Below, piece by piece: positions 31,690-41,527 of a stretch of 64,000 nt of DNA (positions are counted from its first letter, which is position 1; each line of letters starts with the position of its first letter). The stretch covers positions 2,604,001 to 2,668,000 of the forward strand of contig NZ_AP029023.1 of NCBI RefSeq assembly GCF_037076555.1, in the 5' to 3' direction. The position numbers were made by a program, and so were the translations under genes. This DNA comes from Methylophilus sp. DW102 (lineage in GTDB: Bacteria; Pseudomonadota; Gammaproteobacteria; Burkholderiales; Methylophilaceae). The notes beneath the pieces were generated by a model. It was given only the letters and a program-made list of their open reading frames with translations, searched no databases and was not told the origin of the DNA.

Positions 31690-32328
31690 CTAAAAACTCA
31701 TGCACACTAAGTAGGCCGTGCCGGGTAGCGGTGTGGCAACGCCGGCACTAGGTGTGCCATTTAGGACAACACGCATGGCGCCAGTATTGCCTACACCGTC
31801 ATCCAGCATGGTATCCAATTGCGCCGCATAACGTCCTAAAATCGCATCGGAACACATGGCGTGCGCACTGCTAAACGCGCCTGCGGTGACCGCTGTCAAA
31901 GCTGTCACGTTGCTGACACCCAACTGCCCGCCTTCGCTATTACGTGGCACATACTGCGTACTGGTGGGGTCGGTTGATCCGGTAGCCAAGCCCGCCAATC
32001 GCAGGTGTTGCCAGATTAAAAATGATTCATCCGTATCCGTGTTTGAATTCCAAGCACCCTGAATCAAGCCATTTTGTGTTTGCCCGTTCGTAGTCGCATT
32101 GGTGCCGTTGACATGGATATCCGCCGCATGATCATCCCCGGGCAAGACGCGAAAACGGTCTTGATAGCCATAAAAATAAGTGGGGATATTTCTAAAGTCA
32201 CTGGCGAGACTTTTCACCTTGGCGTTGGCAATCAATTCTTGCCCGCGCATCACCCCGGCCAATAGCAACCCGGCGATCACCAGCACAATCGCCAATTCAA
32301 TCAAAGTAAACCCTTGTTGTGTTTTCAT
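31690..32328 (-). CDS. Orphan type IV prepilin-like protein
   Basis: 212-residue secreted protein with a class III signal: MKTQQG|FTLIELAIVLVIAGLLL, the prepilin peptidase site with Glu at +5 of the mature protein. The ATG at 32328 has AGGAGG in front. The C-terminal part has two Cys (in HAMCSDA and the final LVCMSF) that may form the pilin D-loop disulfide. The middle is Thr/Asn/Gly-rich. No pilus or type II secretion genes are nearby, so it is an isolated pilin or pseudopilin; its function cannot be specified. Confidence 0.85.
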   Translation of the reverse strand: MKTQQGFTLIELAIVLVIAGLLLAGVMRGQELIANAKVKSLASDFRNIPTYFYGYQDRFRVLPGDDHAADIHVNGTNATTNGQTQNGLIQGAWNSNTDTDESFLIWQHLRLAGLATGSTDPTSTQYVPRNSEGGQLGVSNVTALTAVTAGAFSSAHAMCSDAILGRYAAQLDTMLDDGVGNTGAMRVVLNGTPSAGVATPLPGTAYLVCMSF

Positions 32329-32485
32329 GTTAAATCCTCCTGATAGCTTAAACCTGTTGTTAAAAGCATGACCCAAGACGCATCTGCACCGATGCTATGA
32401 ATAGACCGGCACAGCAACAACTTTAACATTAATTAAATATATTTAACAAATAAAACACCAGGAATCTAGCAAAAAGACCAAAGAA

Positions 32486-32515
32486 AACGGGCAGATGTGT
32501 AAACATCTGCCCGTT
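32486..32515 (-). terminator. Terminator of the resB-ccsB operon
   Basis: Perfect 13-bp stem AACGGGCAGATGT/ACATCTGCCCGTT with a four-base loop, followed in the minus direction by TTTTCTTT. It begins 18 bases after the ccsB stop codon. Confidence 0.85.
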
Positions 32516-32532
32516 GAAATGGCTACTTAAAA

Positions 32533-33675
32533 TTAAAGCGTACCGTAAGAATGCAGCCCGCTTAAAAACATATTCACGCCCAAAAATGCAAACGTTGTCA
32601 CCAGTAGCCCCACCAGCGCCCACCAAGCCAACATGCTGCCGCGCAAGCCCTTCATGAGACGCAAATGCAGCCAGGCCGCATAATTTAGCCAGACAATCAG
32701 TGCCCAGGTTTCTTTAGGGTCCCATGACCAGTAGCCTCCCCAAGCCTCTGCGGCCCACATTGCCCCTAAAATCGTTGCAATCGTGAAAAATGCAAAACCG
32801 ACCGCAATCGCTTTATACATCAGATCATCCAGCACATGCGGCGCGGGCAAGCGACTCGCCAGAATGCCCCGCTTTGCCAGCAGGTAAGCCCCGGCAACCA
32901 TCGCCGCCAGCGAGAAGGCGCCATAGCCAATAAAATTGGCGGGCACATGAATTTTCATCCAGTAACTTTGCAAGGCAGGCACCAATGGCTGAATCTCGTT
33001 GGCATGACGATCGAAGGTATACCAGAGAATAAAGCCCACCGCGGCATTGATCACCACCAGCACAAAACCACCCAATTGGCGCGTTTTAAACAATTGCTCA
33101 TAGTGCAAATACAACAAAGCCGTGATCAGGCAAAACAGGATAAACACTTCGTATAAATTGCTGATCGGAATATGGCCGATATCGGGTGCAATCAGGTAGG
33201 ACTCATACCAGCGCACCATCAGGCCGACAAACCCAAACAAGGTCGCCGTCCATGTCAGGGCCGAGGCCACTTTGGCGGTGAACTCTGATTTTTGGAACAT
33301 GGCCAGCCAATAGGTCAGCATAGCCAATACAAACAGCACATTCATCCACATGATGGCAGACTGGCTGGCCAACAGAAACTTGAGCAAGAAGCGTTGACCA
33401 CCCTGACTCAAGTCGCCCTGATAAACGTAGACGCCAATCAGGCTCAGCACAGCCACACCCAAGACCAGGCGGGCAATGGCTGACCAGCGCCAGCCCAAAT
33501 AACTAAATACCGCGACTGCCCCAAACAGAAAGCTGACCTCGTAAATATCCATGAAGCCTGCATAGCGCTGATACGAAAACACCGCACCCGCCAGCAACAG
33601 AATGGCATAGACCCAATCAAACTTGCTTAACGACTGCCAGAAGGATACTGGCTTGGATAACGTTGACGTATTCAT
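32533..33675 (-). CDS. ccsB: System II cytochrome c biogenesis protein CcsB/CcsA
   Basis: 380-residue multi-span membrane protein that with ResB forms the heme-delivering cytochrome c synthase. The heme-handling WWD motif is present (AEAWGGYWSWDPKETWALIVW region, about residues 295-320), plus conserved His residues in the flanking helices. It is 24 bases downstream of resB. This organism therefore uses system II, not Ccm, to mature the c-type cytochromes seen nearby. Confidence 0.95.
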   Translation of the reverse strand: MNTSTLSKPVSFWQSLSKFDWVYAILLLAGAVFSYQRYAGFMDIYEVSFLFGAVAVFSYLGWRWSAIARLVLGVAVLSLIGVYVYQGDLSQGGQRFLLKFLLASQSAIMWMNVLFVLAMLTYWLAMFQKSEFTAKVASALTWTATLFGFVGLMVRWYESYLIAPDIGHIPISNLYEVFILFCLITALLYLHYEQLFKTRQLGGFVLVVINAAVGFILWYTFDRHANEIQPLVPALQSYWMKIHVPANFIGYGAFSLAAMVAGAYLLAKRGILASRLPAPHVLDDLMYKAIAVGFAFFTIATILGAMWAAEAWGGYWSWDPKETWALIVWLNYAAWLHLRLMKGLRGSMLAWWALVGLLVTTFAFLGVNMFLSGLHSYGTL

Positions 33676-33699
33676 CTTATTCCCCGATTCAATAACGCA

Positions 33700-35670
33700 T
33701 TATGCTGAAGGTGCTTGCAACAGCGTTGAAAGTTGCTGGCGCGCACGCGCAAAATCCTGATCCAAGTCCATATTTTTACGGTTAGACGACATGGCCACCA
33801 GGACTTCGTGCTGTGCAGGTTTGATCAATAACCACAAGCGACGTTCCTTAATATAGAACATGGCAAAAATACCCAGTACCAACATCACCGAACCCAGATA
33901 TACCCAATTCTGCCCAGGCGAGCGCGTCAGTTGGAAACCACTGGCTTGTTTCAGCGTGTAATTCTTGAGCTGAAAATAATACGGTGTGCCATAAAAGAAT
34001 AAGTCATTCATGGCATTCAGGCTATCCTGTATAAAGATGGCGCTGGTCTGATCCTCTGCGATAGGCTGCAAGTGACGTTGTGCACGGCTCATTTGATATG
34101 CCTGCATCGCTGCACGGTTCAACAATTTGAGATAAGTTTGTGCCGCTTGCTCGCGCTGGTCTTTGGGCACAGCGCTTTCAATAATGCGCGACAACTCACT
34201 GTAGCCGCCACGCTTGAAGGTCATTAGCAATTGCTGCAAGCTTTGCTCAAACTGCGCTCGTAATGTGGGGTTATTACCTGGCATTTGCGCGGCCACCTGC
34301 TGCGCGATCGCCTGAATCGACTTGTCATCGCGCAAGGTTTGGCGCAATCGCATAAAACCGGTGATTTCCATGTCGTCATCTGCGGGAATGCGCAAGTACT
34401 TGAAGTCCTCCTGCACGGTCTCACGCATGCCAGAGACGAAATAAGCGCGGCCATCCAGTATCAGAGGCTGCATGTAATTGACATACTCACGTGCCTGGCC
34501 ACTGGCATTGCGCAATTTGAACGTGGTGTTTGGACCCACATTGTGCGGCTTACCTTTACCATCCGCCGACAGATTCAGGATATTAAACTGGCGAAACTCG
34601 TTGAATTCGACTGTCAGCTTTTGCGCGCCGTCACCGAGTGAGCCTTTTTGCAAGATCACGCCATCCACATCAAATCCATCCTGCTGATTAGCGGCCAAAT
34701 CCCAGAGTTTGAATTTGAGCTGTGAGCCACCATCCTGAAAGTCAGATTGATAAATCGCAATCCCTTTGTAAATAAAAGGATGATTCACTCTGACCGTCGC
34801 CTCAATCGGTTGCTTCAGGTCTGAATCAGTGATGAGGATATCGCTTTCAAACGATTTCGGCATCCCGGTCGGGTAATGCTCGATACGGAAGTCCTTGAGC
34901 ATGACCGTAAAAGGTAATTCTTGGACCAGATAGCCATCACGCACCCGCAAGAAAGACACGTTATCCCGTTCGCCTTCCGGCAAGGTCATATTGGCGCGGA
35001 ATGAAAGGTTGCCCACCCCCAGCCGACTCTCAGGCGGCACCTGGCGTGAAGGAATATCGCGCGTCTCAACCTTTTTATAACCCAGCAATTCCTGAATCTT
35101 GAACGGCAAATTGCCATCGAGCAGGCCACCAAAACAAATCACCACAATCGCGGCATGCGTAAAGATATAGCCCAAGCGCTGATGCGTCCCCAATTTGGCC
35201 GCAATCAGCACATCGCCATTTCTTTGTGGCGTCGCCTTGAACGTGTAACGCTCTGCCGTCAACCAGGCGGACAACTGTGACTGTAAGGCGGTTGCTGCCG
35301 AAGCCGTCGTCAGGCTGGCCTGATGCTCAAATAAACGTAAGGACTTTTCAGTCGCATGCTCTTTATAGGTTTTCCATTCCTTGAGCATGAGCGGTGTATT
35401 CCGCAGCACGCACAAGGTAGTTGAAATCACCAAAAACAGTAAAATCACCAAAAACCACGCCGCATGATAGACATCCAGCAACCCCAGCAATTCGAACAAT
35501 TCAAACCAGAATTGACCGAACTTGACGATGTAATTGGTATAGGGCTCATTCTGCTTGAGTACGGTACCAATAATCGACGCAACGCCCAACAGCGTTAACA
35601 AGCTCACGGCAAAACGCATGGAACTCAGTAACTCATAAACACGCAGGGAAAATGAAGCTGGAGATTTCAA
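33700..35670 (-). CDS. resB: System II cytochrome c biogenesis protein ResB (Ccs1)
   Basis: 656-residue membrane protein with three N-terminal helices (about 20-40, 70-92, 160-185), a large periplasmic domain (about 190-590) and a last helix near residue 600 (WVYLGSVMLVLGIFAMFYI). It holds apocytochrome and heme for CcsB. Length and topology are typical for betaproteobacterial ResB. Confidence 0.95.
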   Translation of the reverse strand: MKSPASFSLRVYELLSSMRFAVSLLTLLGVASIIGTVLKQNEPYTNYIVKFGQFWFELFELLGLLDVYHAAWFLVILLFLVISTTLCVLRNTPLMLKEWKTYKEHATEKSLRLFEHQASLTTASAATALQSQLSAWLTAERYTFKATPQRNGDVLIAAKLGTHQRLGYIFTHAAIVVICFGGLLDGNLPFKIQELLGYKKVETRDIPSRQVPPESRLGVGNLSFRANMTLPEGERDNVSFLRVRDGYLVQELPFTVMLKDFRIEHYPTGMPKSFESDILITDSDLKQPIEATVRVNHPFIYKGIAIYQSDFQDGGSQLKFKLWDLAANQQDGFDVDGVILQKGSLGDGAQKLTVEFNEFRQFNILNLSADGKGKPHNVGPNTTFKLRNASGQAREYVNYMQPLILDGRAYFVSGMRETVQEDFKYLRIPADDDMEITGFMRLRQTLRDDKSIQAIAQQVAAQMPGNNPTLRAQFEQSLQQLLMTFKRGGYSELSRIIESAVPKDQREQAAQTYLKLLNRAAMQAYQMSRAQRHLQPIAEDQTSAIFIQDSLNAMNDLFFYGTPYYFQLKNYTLKQASGFQLTRSPGQNWVYLGSVMLVLGIFAMFYIKERRLWLLIKPAQHEVLVAMSSNRKNMDLDQDFARARQQLSTLLQAPSA

Positions 35671-35782
35671 ATCGTTCTCGTCAAAAGATGGATAAGTTTG
35701 GTTGCTGGTCAGTCACGGTCTTAACGCAAGGCCCGCTGTTGTGGACGACACAAAACTGCAAAGGTTGCATACGGCTACAGTA

Positions 35783-35808
35783 AAAAAGGTGGCCAAAGCC
35801 ACCTTTTT
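35783..35808 (-). terminator. Terminator of the cytochrome c4 gene
   Basis: Eleven-bp stem AAAAAGGTGGC/GCCACCTTTTT with a CAAA loop, flanked by A and T runs. It lies 14 bases after the cytochrome stop codon and before resB. Confidence 0.85.
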
Positions 35809-35822
35809 CGAGCAGTCAAAAA

Positions 35823-36449
35823 TTAACGCAAGCCTTGGATATAGTCTGCAACAGCCTGCATCTCGGCATCGCTCATTTTACCGGCGATGGTCATCATCAT
35901 TGGTGCATTGGCGCGCTCACCAGTGCGGAAAGTACGCAGTTGCTGCAAGGTGTAATCTGCATGCTGCCCGGCCAAGCGCGGAAACTGCTTGGGCAATCCG
36001 GCACCCGTCGCGCCATGGCAAGCTGCACAGGCAGGCACTTGCGTTGCAGCAATCCCGCCGCGATAGATCTTCTCACCCAGTGAGCCTTTACCATTGCTTT
36101 TCGCCTTGTTCAGCTTGATGCTTTGGGAAGAAAAGTATTTTGCCAGGCCTTCCATGTCTTCCTGGCTTAAGGCACCGGCCATGCCGGACATCACTGCGTT
36201 GGCACGCGTGCCTTCTTTAAAGTTAGTCAACTGCTTGACCAGATACTCAGGATGCTGACCCGCCAACTTGGGGTTGGTCGTAATCACACTGTTACCATCT
36301 GCGCCATGACAAGCCGCACAGACGTTCTGCACGATTTTCTCAGGGCCATTGACCGCCGCCGCCGCCGCAGGGGCCGCTTCCTCAGCAAAAACAGGCTGCA
36401 AGCCAGTTGCCAGCAATAAAAACAATCCCGCTTTAAAACTCTTTAACAT
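35823..36449 (-). CDS. Diheme cytochrome c4-type protein
   Basis: 208-residue periplasmic diheme cytochrome c from the ATG at 36449 (MLKSFKAG). A signal peptide ending PVFA precedes an Ala-rich start. Two heme sites CAACHG (about residues 43 and 142) lie in two homologous class I domains, each with the distal KLAGQHPEYL or RLAGQHADYT segment and a methionine-ligand region (AGALSQEDME; AGKMSDAEMQ). Cytochromes c4 carry electrons from bc1 to terminal oxidases. Next to the c-type maturation genes. Confidence 0.94.
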   Translation of the reverse strand: MLKSFKAGLFLLLATGLQPVFAEEAAPAAAAAVNGPEKIVQNVCAACHGADGNSVITTNPKLAGQHPEYLVKQLTNFKEGTRANAVMSGMAGALSQEDMEGLAKYFSSQSIKLNKAKSNGKGSLGEKIYRGGIAATQVPACAACHGATGAGLPKQFPRLAGQHADYTLQQLRTFRTGERANAPMMMTIAGKMSDAEMQAVADYIQGLR

Positions 36450-36559
36450 ATCTGAATGCCCCAACGTTTTTATTCTGCAGCATTTTATCAAACAAAGCCT
36501 GTTCGTGATAGCATGCAAGCCTGAATAGTCCACAAATCTTGAGTCAGCTCAACGCCATC

Positions 36560-37195
36560 ATGCCTGTTTTCCAAAATGCCAGCTTTCACCTCTCTGCACA
36601 CCACCTGCGGGACTTGCCCCCAGCCAGTGGCATTGAAGTAGCATTTGCCGGCCGGTCTAACGCCGGAAAATCGAGCGCGCTGAACACTTTGGCCAACCAC
36701 AACCGGCTCGCGTTTGTGAGCAAGCAACCAGGCCGCACACAGCTGATTAACTTTTTCACCCTGGGCGATGACAAGCACCTGGTTGACCTGCCTGGCTACG
36801 GTTACGCCAAGGTGCCTGAAGCCATGCGCATGCATTGGCAAAACGTGCTGTCCCGCTACCTGAGCGAACGCAGCAGCCTGGCCGGCCTGGTACTGGTCAT
36901 GGATAGCCGTCACCCACTCACACCACTAGACCGGCAAATGCTGGACTGGTTCTGTCCCAGCGGCAAACCGGTGCACGTACTGCTGACTAAAAGCGACAAA
37001 TTGTCGCGCAGCGAATCTACCATCACCTTAGGTAAAGTCCGCAAAGAGCTCCAAGCCAACTGGGGAAATGCCATCTCCGTGCAACTCTTTTCCAGCCTGA
37101 AAAAGCAAGGGGTTGATGAAGCAGAAAAAGTGCTGGGCGAATGGTTCTTCGGTGGTGACACCCAAACGGAAGCGGTGGCGCCAGCCAGCGAATAA
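36560..37195 (+). CDS. engB: Ribosome biogenesis GTPase EngB (YsxC/YihA)
   Basis: 211-residue essential GTPase involved in 50S assembly. G1 GRSNAGKS, G2 region [11 protein letters not shown]3 [10 protein letters not shown] and G4 TKSDKLS are intact. I use the ATG at 36560 ([12 protein letters not shown]), which matches the family start; a TTG seven codons upstream is possible. Divergent from the cytochrome c4 gene. Confidence 0.96.
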   Translation: MPVFQNASFHLSAHHLRDLPPASGIEVAFAGRSNAGKSSALNTLANHNRLAFVSKQPGRTQLINFFTLGDDKHLVDLPGYGYAKVPEAMRMHWQNVLSRYLSERSSLAGLVLVMDSRHPLTPLDRQMLDWFCPSGKPVHVLLTKSDKLSRSESTITLGKVRKELQANWGNAISVQLFSSLKKQGVDEAEKVLGEWFFGGDTQTEAVAPASE

Positions 37196-37223
37196 AAAAG
37201 GCAGACGCACAGTCTGCCTTTTT
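37195..37223. terminator. Bidirectional terminator between engB and trmB
   Basis: Twelve-bp stem AAAAAGGCAGAC/GTCTGCCTTTTT with a five-base loop. It starts at the last base of the engB stop codon and lies nine bases from the trmB stop; A and T runs on both sides let it serve both converging genes. Confidence 0.88.
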
Positions 37224-37231
37224 AGTGGACC

Positions 37232-37942
37232 TTAAACGCGCCTGAACACCAAATCCCACACCCCGTGTCCCAACTTGAGACCCCGGTTTTCAAACTTGGT
37301 GAGCGGACGGTAGGCCGGTTTCTCGGCATAATCTGCCGCAGTATTCTGCAACTGTGGCTCTGCGCGCAATACCTCAAGTACCCACTCGGCATACTCCTGC
37401 CAGTCAGTCGCCACATGAATGTAAGCGCCCGCTTTCAATTTTGAGCACAACAGTTTTACAAACTCAGCCTGGATCAATCGACGTTTGTGATGACGTTTTT
37501 TGTGCCAGGGATCGGGAAAGAAAATGTGTACGCCATCCAGCGAACCGTCTGCCAACATCTGCTGTAACACCTCAACCGCATCATGCTGAATAATACGGAT
37601 ATTCTGGATATCCCCCTCCTGCATCAACTTGAGCAGACTCCCCACGCCTGGGGTATGCACCTCGACTGCCAGAAAGTCATAGTCAGGCAAGGTTTGTGCA
37701 ATCTTTGCCGTCGCATCCCCCATGCCAAAGCCGATCTCAAGGATTTTTTTGCTCTCGCTACGCCCGAATGCCTGATTCAGATCGAGCGGCTGCGCTGCAT
37801 ACTCGATCCCGAATTGCGGCCAGGCCGTTTGTAATGCGCGCTCCTGGCCCTTGGTCAAGCGGCCCTGACGCAGCACAAAACTGCGGATACGGCGTTGATA
37901 AGGCGCTTCGTCAATCGGGAGGGTTTGGTCTAATTCACTCAT
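37232..37942 (-). CDS. trmB: tRNA (guanine-N7)-methyltransferase
   Basis: 236-residue SAM-dependent enzyme forming m7G46 in tRNA. Start taken at the ATG at 37942 (MSELDQTLP); upstream in-frame codons are unlikely. The SAM-binding [14 protein letters not shown] and the substrate-binding [16 protein letters not shown] motifs are present, and the C-terminal [19 protein letters not shown] is typical. Confidence 0.96.
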   Translation of the reverse strand: MSELDQTLPIDEAPYQRRIRSFVLRQGRLTKGQERALQTAWPQFGIEYAAQPLDLNQAFGRSESKKILEIGFGMGDATAKIAQTLPDYDFLAVEVHTPGVGSLLKLMQEGDIQNIRIIQHDAVEVLQQMLADGSLDGVHIFFPDPWHKKRHHKRRLIQAEFVKLLCSKLKAGAYIHVATDWQEYAEWVLEVLRAEPQLQNTAADYAEKPAYRPLTKFENRGLKLGHGVWDLVFRRV

Positions 37943-38115
37943 GGGGCGCATTATACTTGAGAGGCATGCTTTTGATTTTGTGATTTTTACGGTCTGTGCT
38001 TTCAGCTTCATTGCAACCAGTCGCGAGTACAACAATGTGTCAATCAAGGTTGCGTGCACTCAAGCGCAAACATGGCTGATTCAAGCATACACGGCCGCCA
38101 TCAACCAGCCCAAAC

Positions 38116-39285
38116 TTAAAGCTGATGACGCTTATCCCCTTGCAAAAAGCCCAGCAATGGCAATGAGATCCCTTTACTCAAAGCCAATACCTTGAATAAT
38201 TCGCCCATCTCCGCCGGTGACAACAGCTTTTGCACCGTAGCCACCTGCGGCAAATAATGGGCACTGTCTTCGGGATTGATCTGCTGTAGCAATTGCAGAA
38301 TGCCGCAATTGATCAAAAACTGGGCTTGATTGGTGTATCCCGCGCAATCGAGTCCATGTGCCAATGCCGTTTCGGCCATGGCGGTAAAATCGACGTGGGC
38401 GGTGATGTCTTGCAAGCCGGGATACCGCAACGGATCATCATGCGCATAGTGCTGATAATGACACATCAGCGTGCCCTGGTTGCGCTGCGGGTGATAGTAC
38501 TCGCGGGCACTGAAGCCGTAATCAGGCAGCAAGATCAATCCTTGCTGCAACATCGCGGCGAGACTGGCGATCAATCCTTGTGCCGCAGGATTAACTTCGG
38601 TGAGATATCCTTCTGGCAACTGAGCGGCGTCGATGTGTGCGACGCCTGCCTCATTTTGCAAAGGGCGCGTTTGCCATACAAACCCATGTTCATAGCCAAC
38701 CCCGCGCTCTAGCCAGCGGCCGCCATGCCACTCCACCAGCTGTACCGGGATCGCATCCAGCACTTCATTGCCAATCACCACGCCCGTGAATTGTTCAGGC
38801 AAACGATCCAGCCATTGCACCCGTGCATAAAGCTCGGCTGGCAAGCCTGCCTGCAAGCTTTCTTGCTGGCGCATCCGTAAGTTGGCACTTACCTCAAGGA
38901 TAGAGTAGTGTGGGAGTAGCTGGTGCTGGGTATGCAGCGCTTGCAGCAAGCCTTGCGCCAATCTGCCGGTGCCTGCGCCTAGCTCCAAAATAGCCCCCCC
39001 GGTTTCTAACAGCACAGGGGCGAGCTGGTTGGCGATGGCCTGCGCAAAGAGAGGCGAAATTTGGGGAGCAGTCACAAAATCGCCGCCTATACCGAACTTA
39101 TTGCCGCCGCCGCTGTAATATCCGAGGTGTGGCGTATACAAGGCTTGCTGCATGTAATCCGCAAAGGAAATCCAGCCGCCTTGTTGCTCAATATGCGCTT
39201 TGATCTGTTGGTGCAGGGCGTCGCTGTGCGCCTGCATCAGCGCATCCGGCACAGGCAAGCGGGAAGAAGTGGGTTGAACAGTCAT
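38116..39285 (-). CDS. Class I SAM-dependent methyltransferase, MidA/NDUFAF7 family
   Basis: 389-residue COG1565 protein. The eukaryotic relative NDUFAF7 methylates an arginine of complex I; the bacterial function is not established. Visible blocks are the N-terminal FADYMQQALYTPHLGYYSGG, GDFVTAPQISPLFAQAIA, the SAM motif ILELGAGTGRLAQG, and GVVIGNEVLDAIPVQLVEW. Divergently transcribed from the pteridine reductase-like gene, an arrangement seen in related genomes. Confidence 0.93.
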   Translation of the reverse strand: MTVQPTSSRLPVPDALMQAHSDALHQQIKAHIEQQGGWISFADYMQQALYTPHLGYYSGGGNKFGIGGDFVTAPQISPLFAQAIANQLAPVLLETGGAILELGAGTGRLAQGLLQALHTQHQLLPHYSILEVSANLRMRQQESLQAGLPAELYARVQWLDRLPEQFTGVVIGNEVLDAIPVQLVEWHGGRWLERGVGYEHGFVWQTRPLQNEAGVAHIDAAQLPEGYLTEVNPAAQGLIASLAAMLQQGLILLPDYGFSAREYYHPQRNQGTLMCHYQHYAHDDPLRYPGLQDITAHVDFTAMAETALAHGLDCAGYTNQAQFLINCGILQLLQQINPEDSAHYLPQVATVQKLLSPAEMGELFKVLALSKGISLPLLGFLQGDKRHQL

Positions 39286-39325
39286 TCAATCATTATAATG
39301 TGAGCCGTTTAGAAAAGAGTACAAC

Positions 39326-40078
39326 GTGAAATTCAGCCCTAACAATAAAGTAGTATTGATTACTGGCGGTGCCAAGCGGGTAGGCGCAGCCATCACCCGC
39401 GCCTTGCACCAGCAAGGGGCCAATGTGATGTTGCACTACCACACCAGTCAGCAAGAAGCCGAAACACTGCAAGCAGAGCTCAACCAGACGCGTGCCGACA
39501 GTGTAGCGATCATGCAGGCCAACCTACTGCAAACGGCAGATTTACCCAAACTGATCCAAGCCACCTTGCAACAATTCGGCCGACTCGATGCACTGGTCAA
39601 CAACGCTTCCAGCTATTATGCGACACCCCTCGGTGGCATTAGCGAAGCACAATGGGATGAACTCACCGGCAGCAACCTTAAAGCACCCTTATTTTTAAGC
39701 CAGGCCGCCGCCGATGCCCTGTTCGCCAGCCAGGGATGCATCGTCAACATCACGGACATGCACATAGAGCGCCCCAAAAAGCATTACATCATTTACAGTG
39801 CCGCAAAAGCCGGCCTGGTCAACCTGACCAAATCGCTGGCGCAGGAGTTGGCGCCTAATGTACGCGTCAATGCGGTTGCACCAGGGCCAGTGTTGTGGCC
39901 AGAAGACAATCAGGAGTTTGATGAAACCTACCGGCAACAGGTCGTCAACCAGACCCTGCTTAAGCGCACAGGCGAACCGGATGACATTGCCAAGGCGGTC
40001 AAGTTTCTGGTGTATGACGCGCCGTTTATCACCGGCCATGTGCTGGCCGTGGATGGCGGCCGCCATTTAAGTATGTAA
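39326..40078 (+). CDS. SDR-family pteridine reductase-like protein
   Basis: 250-residue short-chain dehydrogenase with NADPH-binding TGGAKRVGAA, NNAS at about residue 91 and the active-site YSAAKAGL (Tyr and Lys). The arginine-containing GxKRVG variant of the cofactor loop is typical of pteridine reductases (PTR1/FolM), which supports reduction of dihydropterins, but the substrate is inferred. Confidence 0.9.
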   Translation: MKFSPNNKVVLITGGAKRVGAAITRALHQQGANVMLHYHTSQQEAETLQAELNQTRADSVAIMQANLLQTADLPKLIQATLQQFGRLDALVNNASSYYATPLGGISEAQWDELTGSNLKAPLFLSQAAADALFASQGCIVNITDMHIERPKKHYIIYSAAKAGLVNLTKSLAQELAPNVRVNAVAPGPVLWPEDNQEFDETYRQQVVNQTLLKRTGEPDDIAKAVKFLVYDAPFITGHVLAVDGGRHLSM

Positions 40079-40085
40079 CTCAGCG

Positions 40086-40406
40086 ATGCGGATTAAAGAG
40101 CAGACCATCACTATCCATGCTGCTGCGCCCCCCAAACCCGAATTGGGGGCAGCCTGTAATGGCTGTGGTGTCTGTTGTGCGGCCGAGCCCTGCCCGGTGA
40201 GTCTGACCCTGCTCTTGCCGCATCAAACCCCGTGCCGCGCCCTGATCTGGAGTGAAGTTGAAAAACGTTATTTTTGCGGCATGGTCAGTGCGCCGGCGCA
40301 ATTTTTAAGCTGGCTACCGACCAGGCTCAACCGTGCGGCCAGCCGATTATTCAGACGCTGGATTGCTGCAGATACGCGATGCGATGCAGATGTTACGCTG
40401 GAATAA
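40086..40406 (+). CDS. YkgJ-type cysteine cluster protein
   Basis: 106-residue small protein with an N-terminal cluster of cysteines (ACNGCGVCCAAEPCPVS, about residues 22-38) and further Cys in PCRAL and YFCGMV, a pattern that suggests metal or iron-sulfur binding. Seven bases after the SDR gene, so probably in one operon with it. Function unknown. Confidence 0.85.
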   Translation: MRIKEQTITIHAAAPPKPELGAACNGCGVCCAAEPCPVSLTLLLPHQTPCRALIWSEVEKRYFCGMVSAPAQFLSWLPTRLNRAASRLFRRWIAADTRCDADVTLE

Positions 40407-40474
40407 ACAAAATCACCTCAAATAATCAAACACTTACCATTTTTACGCCCGGCTTTCCGCTATAATGCGCGCCT

Positions 40475-41416
40475 ATGAAGATCAAACATTACCCTGACGA
40501 TGTCAGCCAGAATTTTTTAAAGCTGCGCAACCAGTTGATTAGTGCCACCGGTAAAGCCATTGGTGACTACAACATGATTGAGGAAGGCGATACCGTGCTG
40601 GTGTGCATGAGTGGCGGCAAAGACAGCCATGCCATGCTCATGATTCTGCTGGCGCTGCAAGAACGCGCGCCGATCAACTTCAAACTGATTGCGATGAATC
40701 TGGACCAGAAGCAGCCGGGCTTTCCAGCCGACATTCTGCCGGCCTACTTTGAAAAACTGGGTGTTGAATATCGCATCGTCGAGGCCGACACCTATTCCAT
40801 CGTCAAGGAAAAAATCCCTGAGGGTAAAACCACTTGCAGCCTCTGTTCACGCCTGCGTCGAGGCATTATCTACACCACGGCACAGCAATTGGGTGCTAAC
40901 AAGATTGCGCTGGGACACCATCGCGATGACATTGTGCAAACCTTGTTCTTAAACATGTTTTACGGGGCCAAGATGAAGGCGATGCCGCCCAAGCTGGCGA
41001 CCAACCGTGGCGAATTCATGGTGATCCGCCCGCTGGCCTATTGTGCCGAGAAAGACATTGCCGCTTATGCACGCGGCATGCAGTTTCCGATTATTCCGTG
41101 TGATTTGTGCGGCAGCCAGGAAAACTTGCAGCGGCAAAAAGTGAAAGACATGCTTAACAACTGGGAGCGTGAACAACCCGGTCGCATCAATAATATTTTC
41201 CGTGCCATTGGTAATGTAGAGCCCTCACACTTGGCAGATTTTGACTTGTATGACTTCAAGCATTTGAGCCAGGCCAAAGAGGAGGATGAAGATCCCATGT
41301 TTGACCATGAGAAATTTTCGAGCAACGACATGGCACTGACCATTGCCACGCAAGACGAAAAACATATTGCCTTTGCACGCAAACCGTTTCCAGTTGCGGT
41401 GTCCACTGAAGAATAA
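40475..41416 (+). CDS. ttcA: tRNA 2-thiocytidine synthase TtcA
   Basis: 313-residue PP-loop ATPase that thiolates C32 in some tRNAs using a 4Fe-4S cluster. The PP-loop SGGKDSHAM (about residues 48-56) and the cluster Cys residues in [12 protein letters not shown] and [14 protein letters not shown] are intact. The last ~40 residues form a variable tail. Confidence 0.96.
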   Translation: MKIKHYPDDVSQNFLKLRNQLISATGKAIGDYNMIEEGDTVLVCMSGGKDSHAMLMILLALQERAPINFKLIAMNLDQKQPGFPADILPAYFEKLGVEYRIVEADTYSIVKEKIPEGKTTCSLCSRLRRGIIYTTAQQLGANKIALGHHRDDIVQTLFLNMFYGAKMKAMPPKLATNRGEFMVIRPLAYCAEKDIAAYARGMQFPIIPCDLCGSQENLQRQKVKDMLNNWEREQPGRINNIFRAIGNVEPSHLADFDLYDFKHLSQAKEEDEDPMFDHEKFSSNDMALTIATQDEKHIAFARKPFPVAVSTEE

Positions 41417-41527
41417 AACAACTATTTGAGGATGGCAGGTGTATAAAACGGCACTTTCTTGTATGGAAGGTTGTCTAGCCGTTGCAACGCTTGCTATTAT
41501 CTAGCCAACGCTTAAACAGACTACGCA

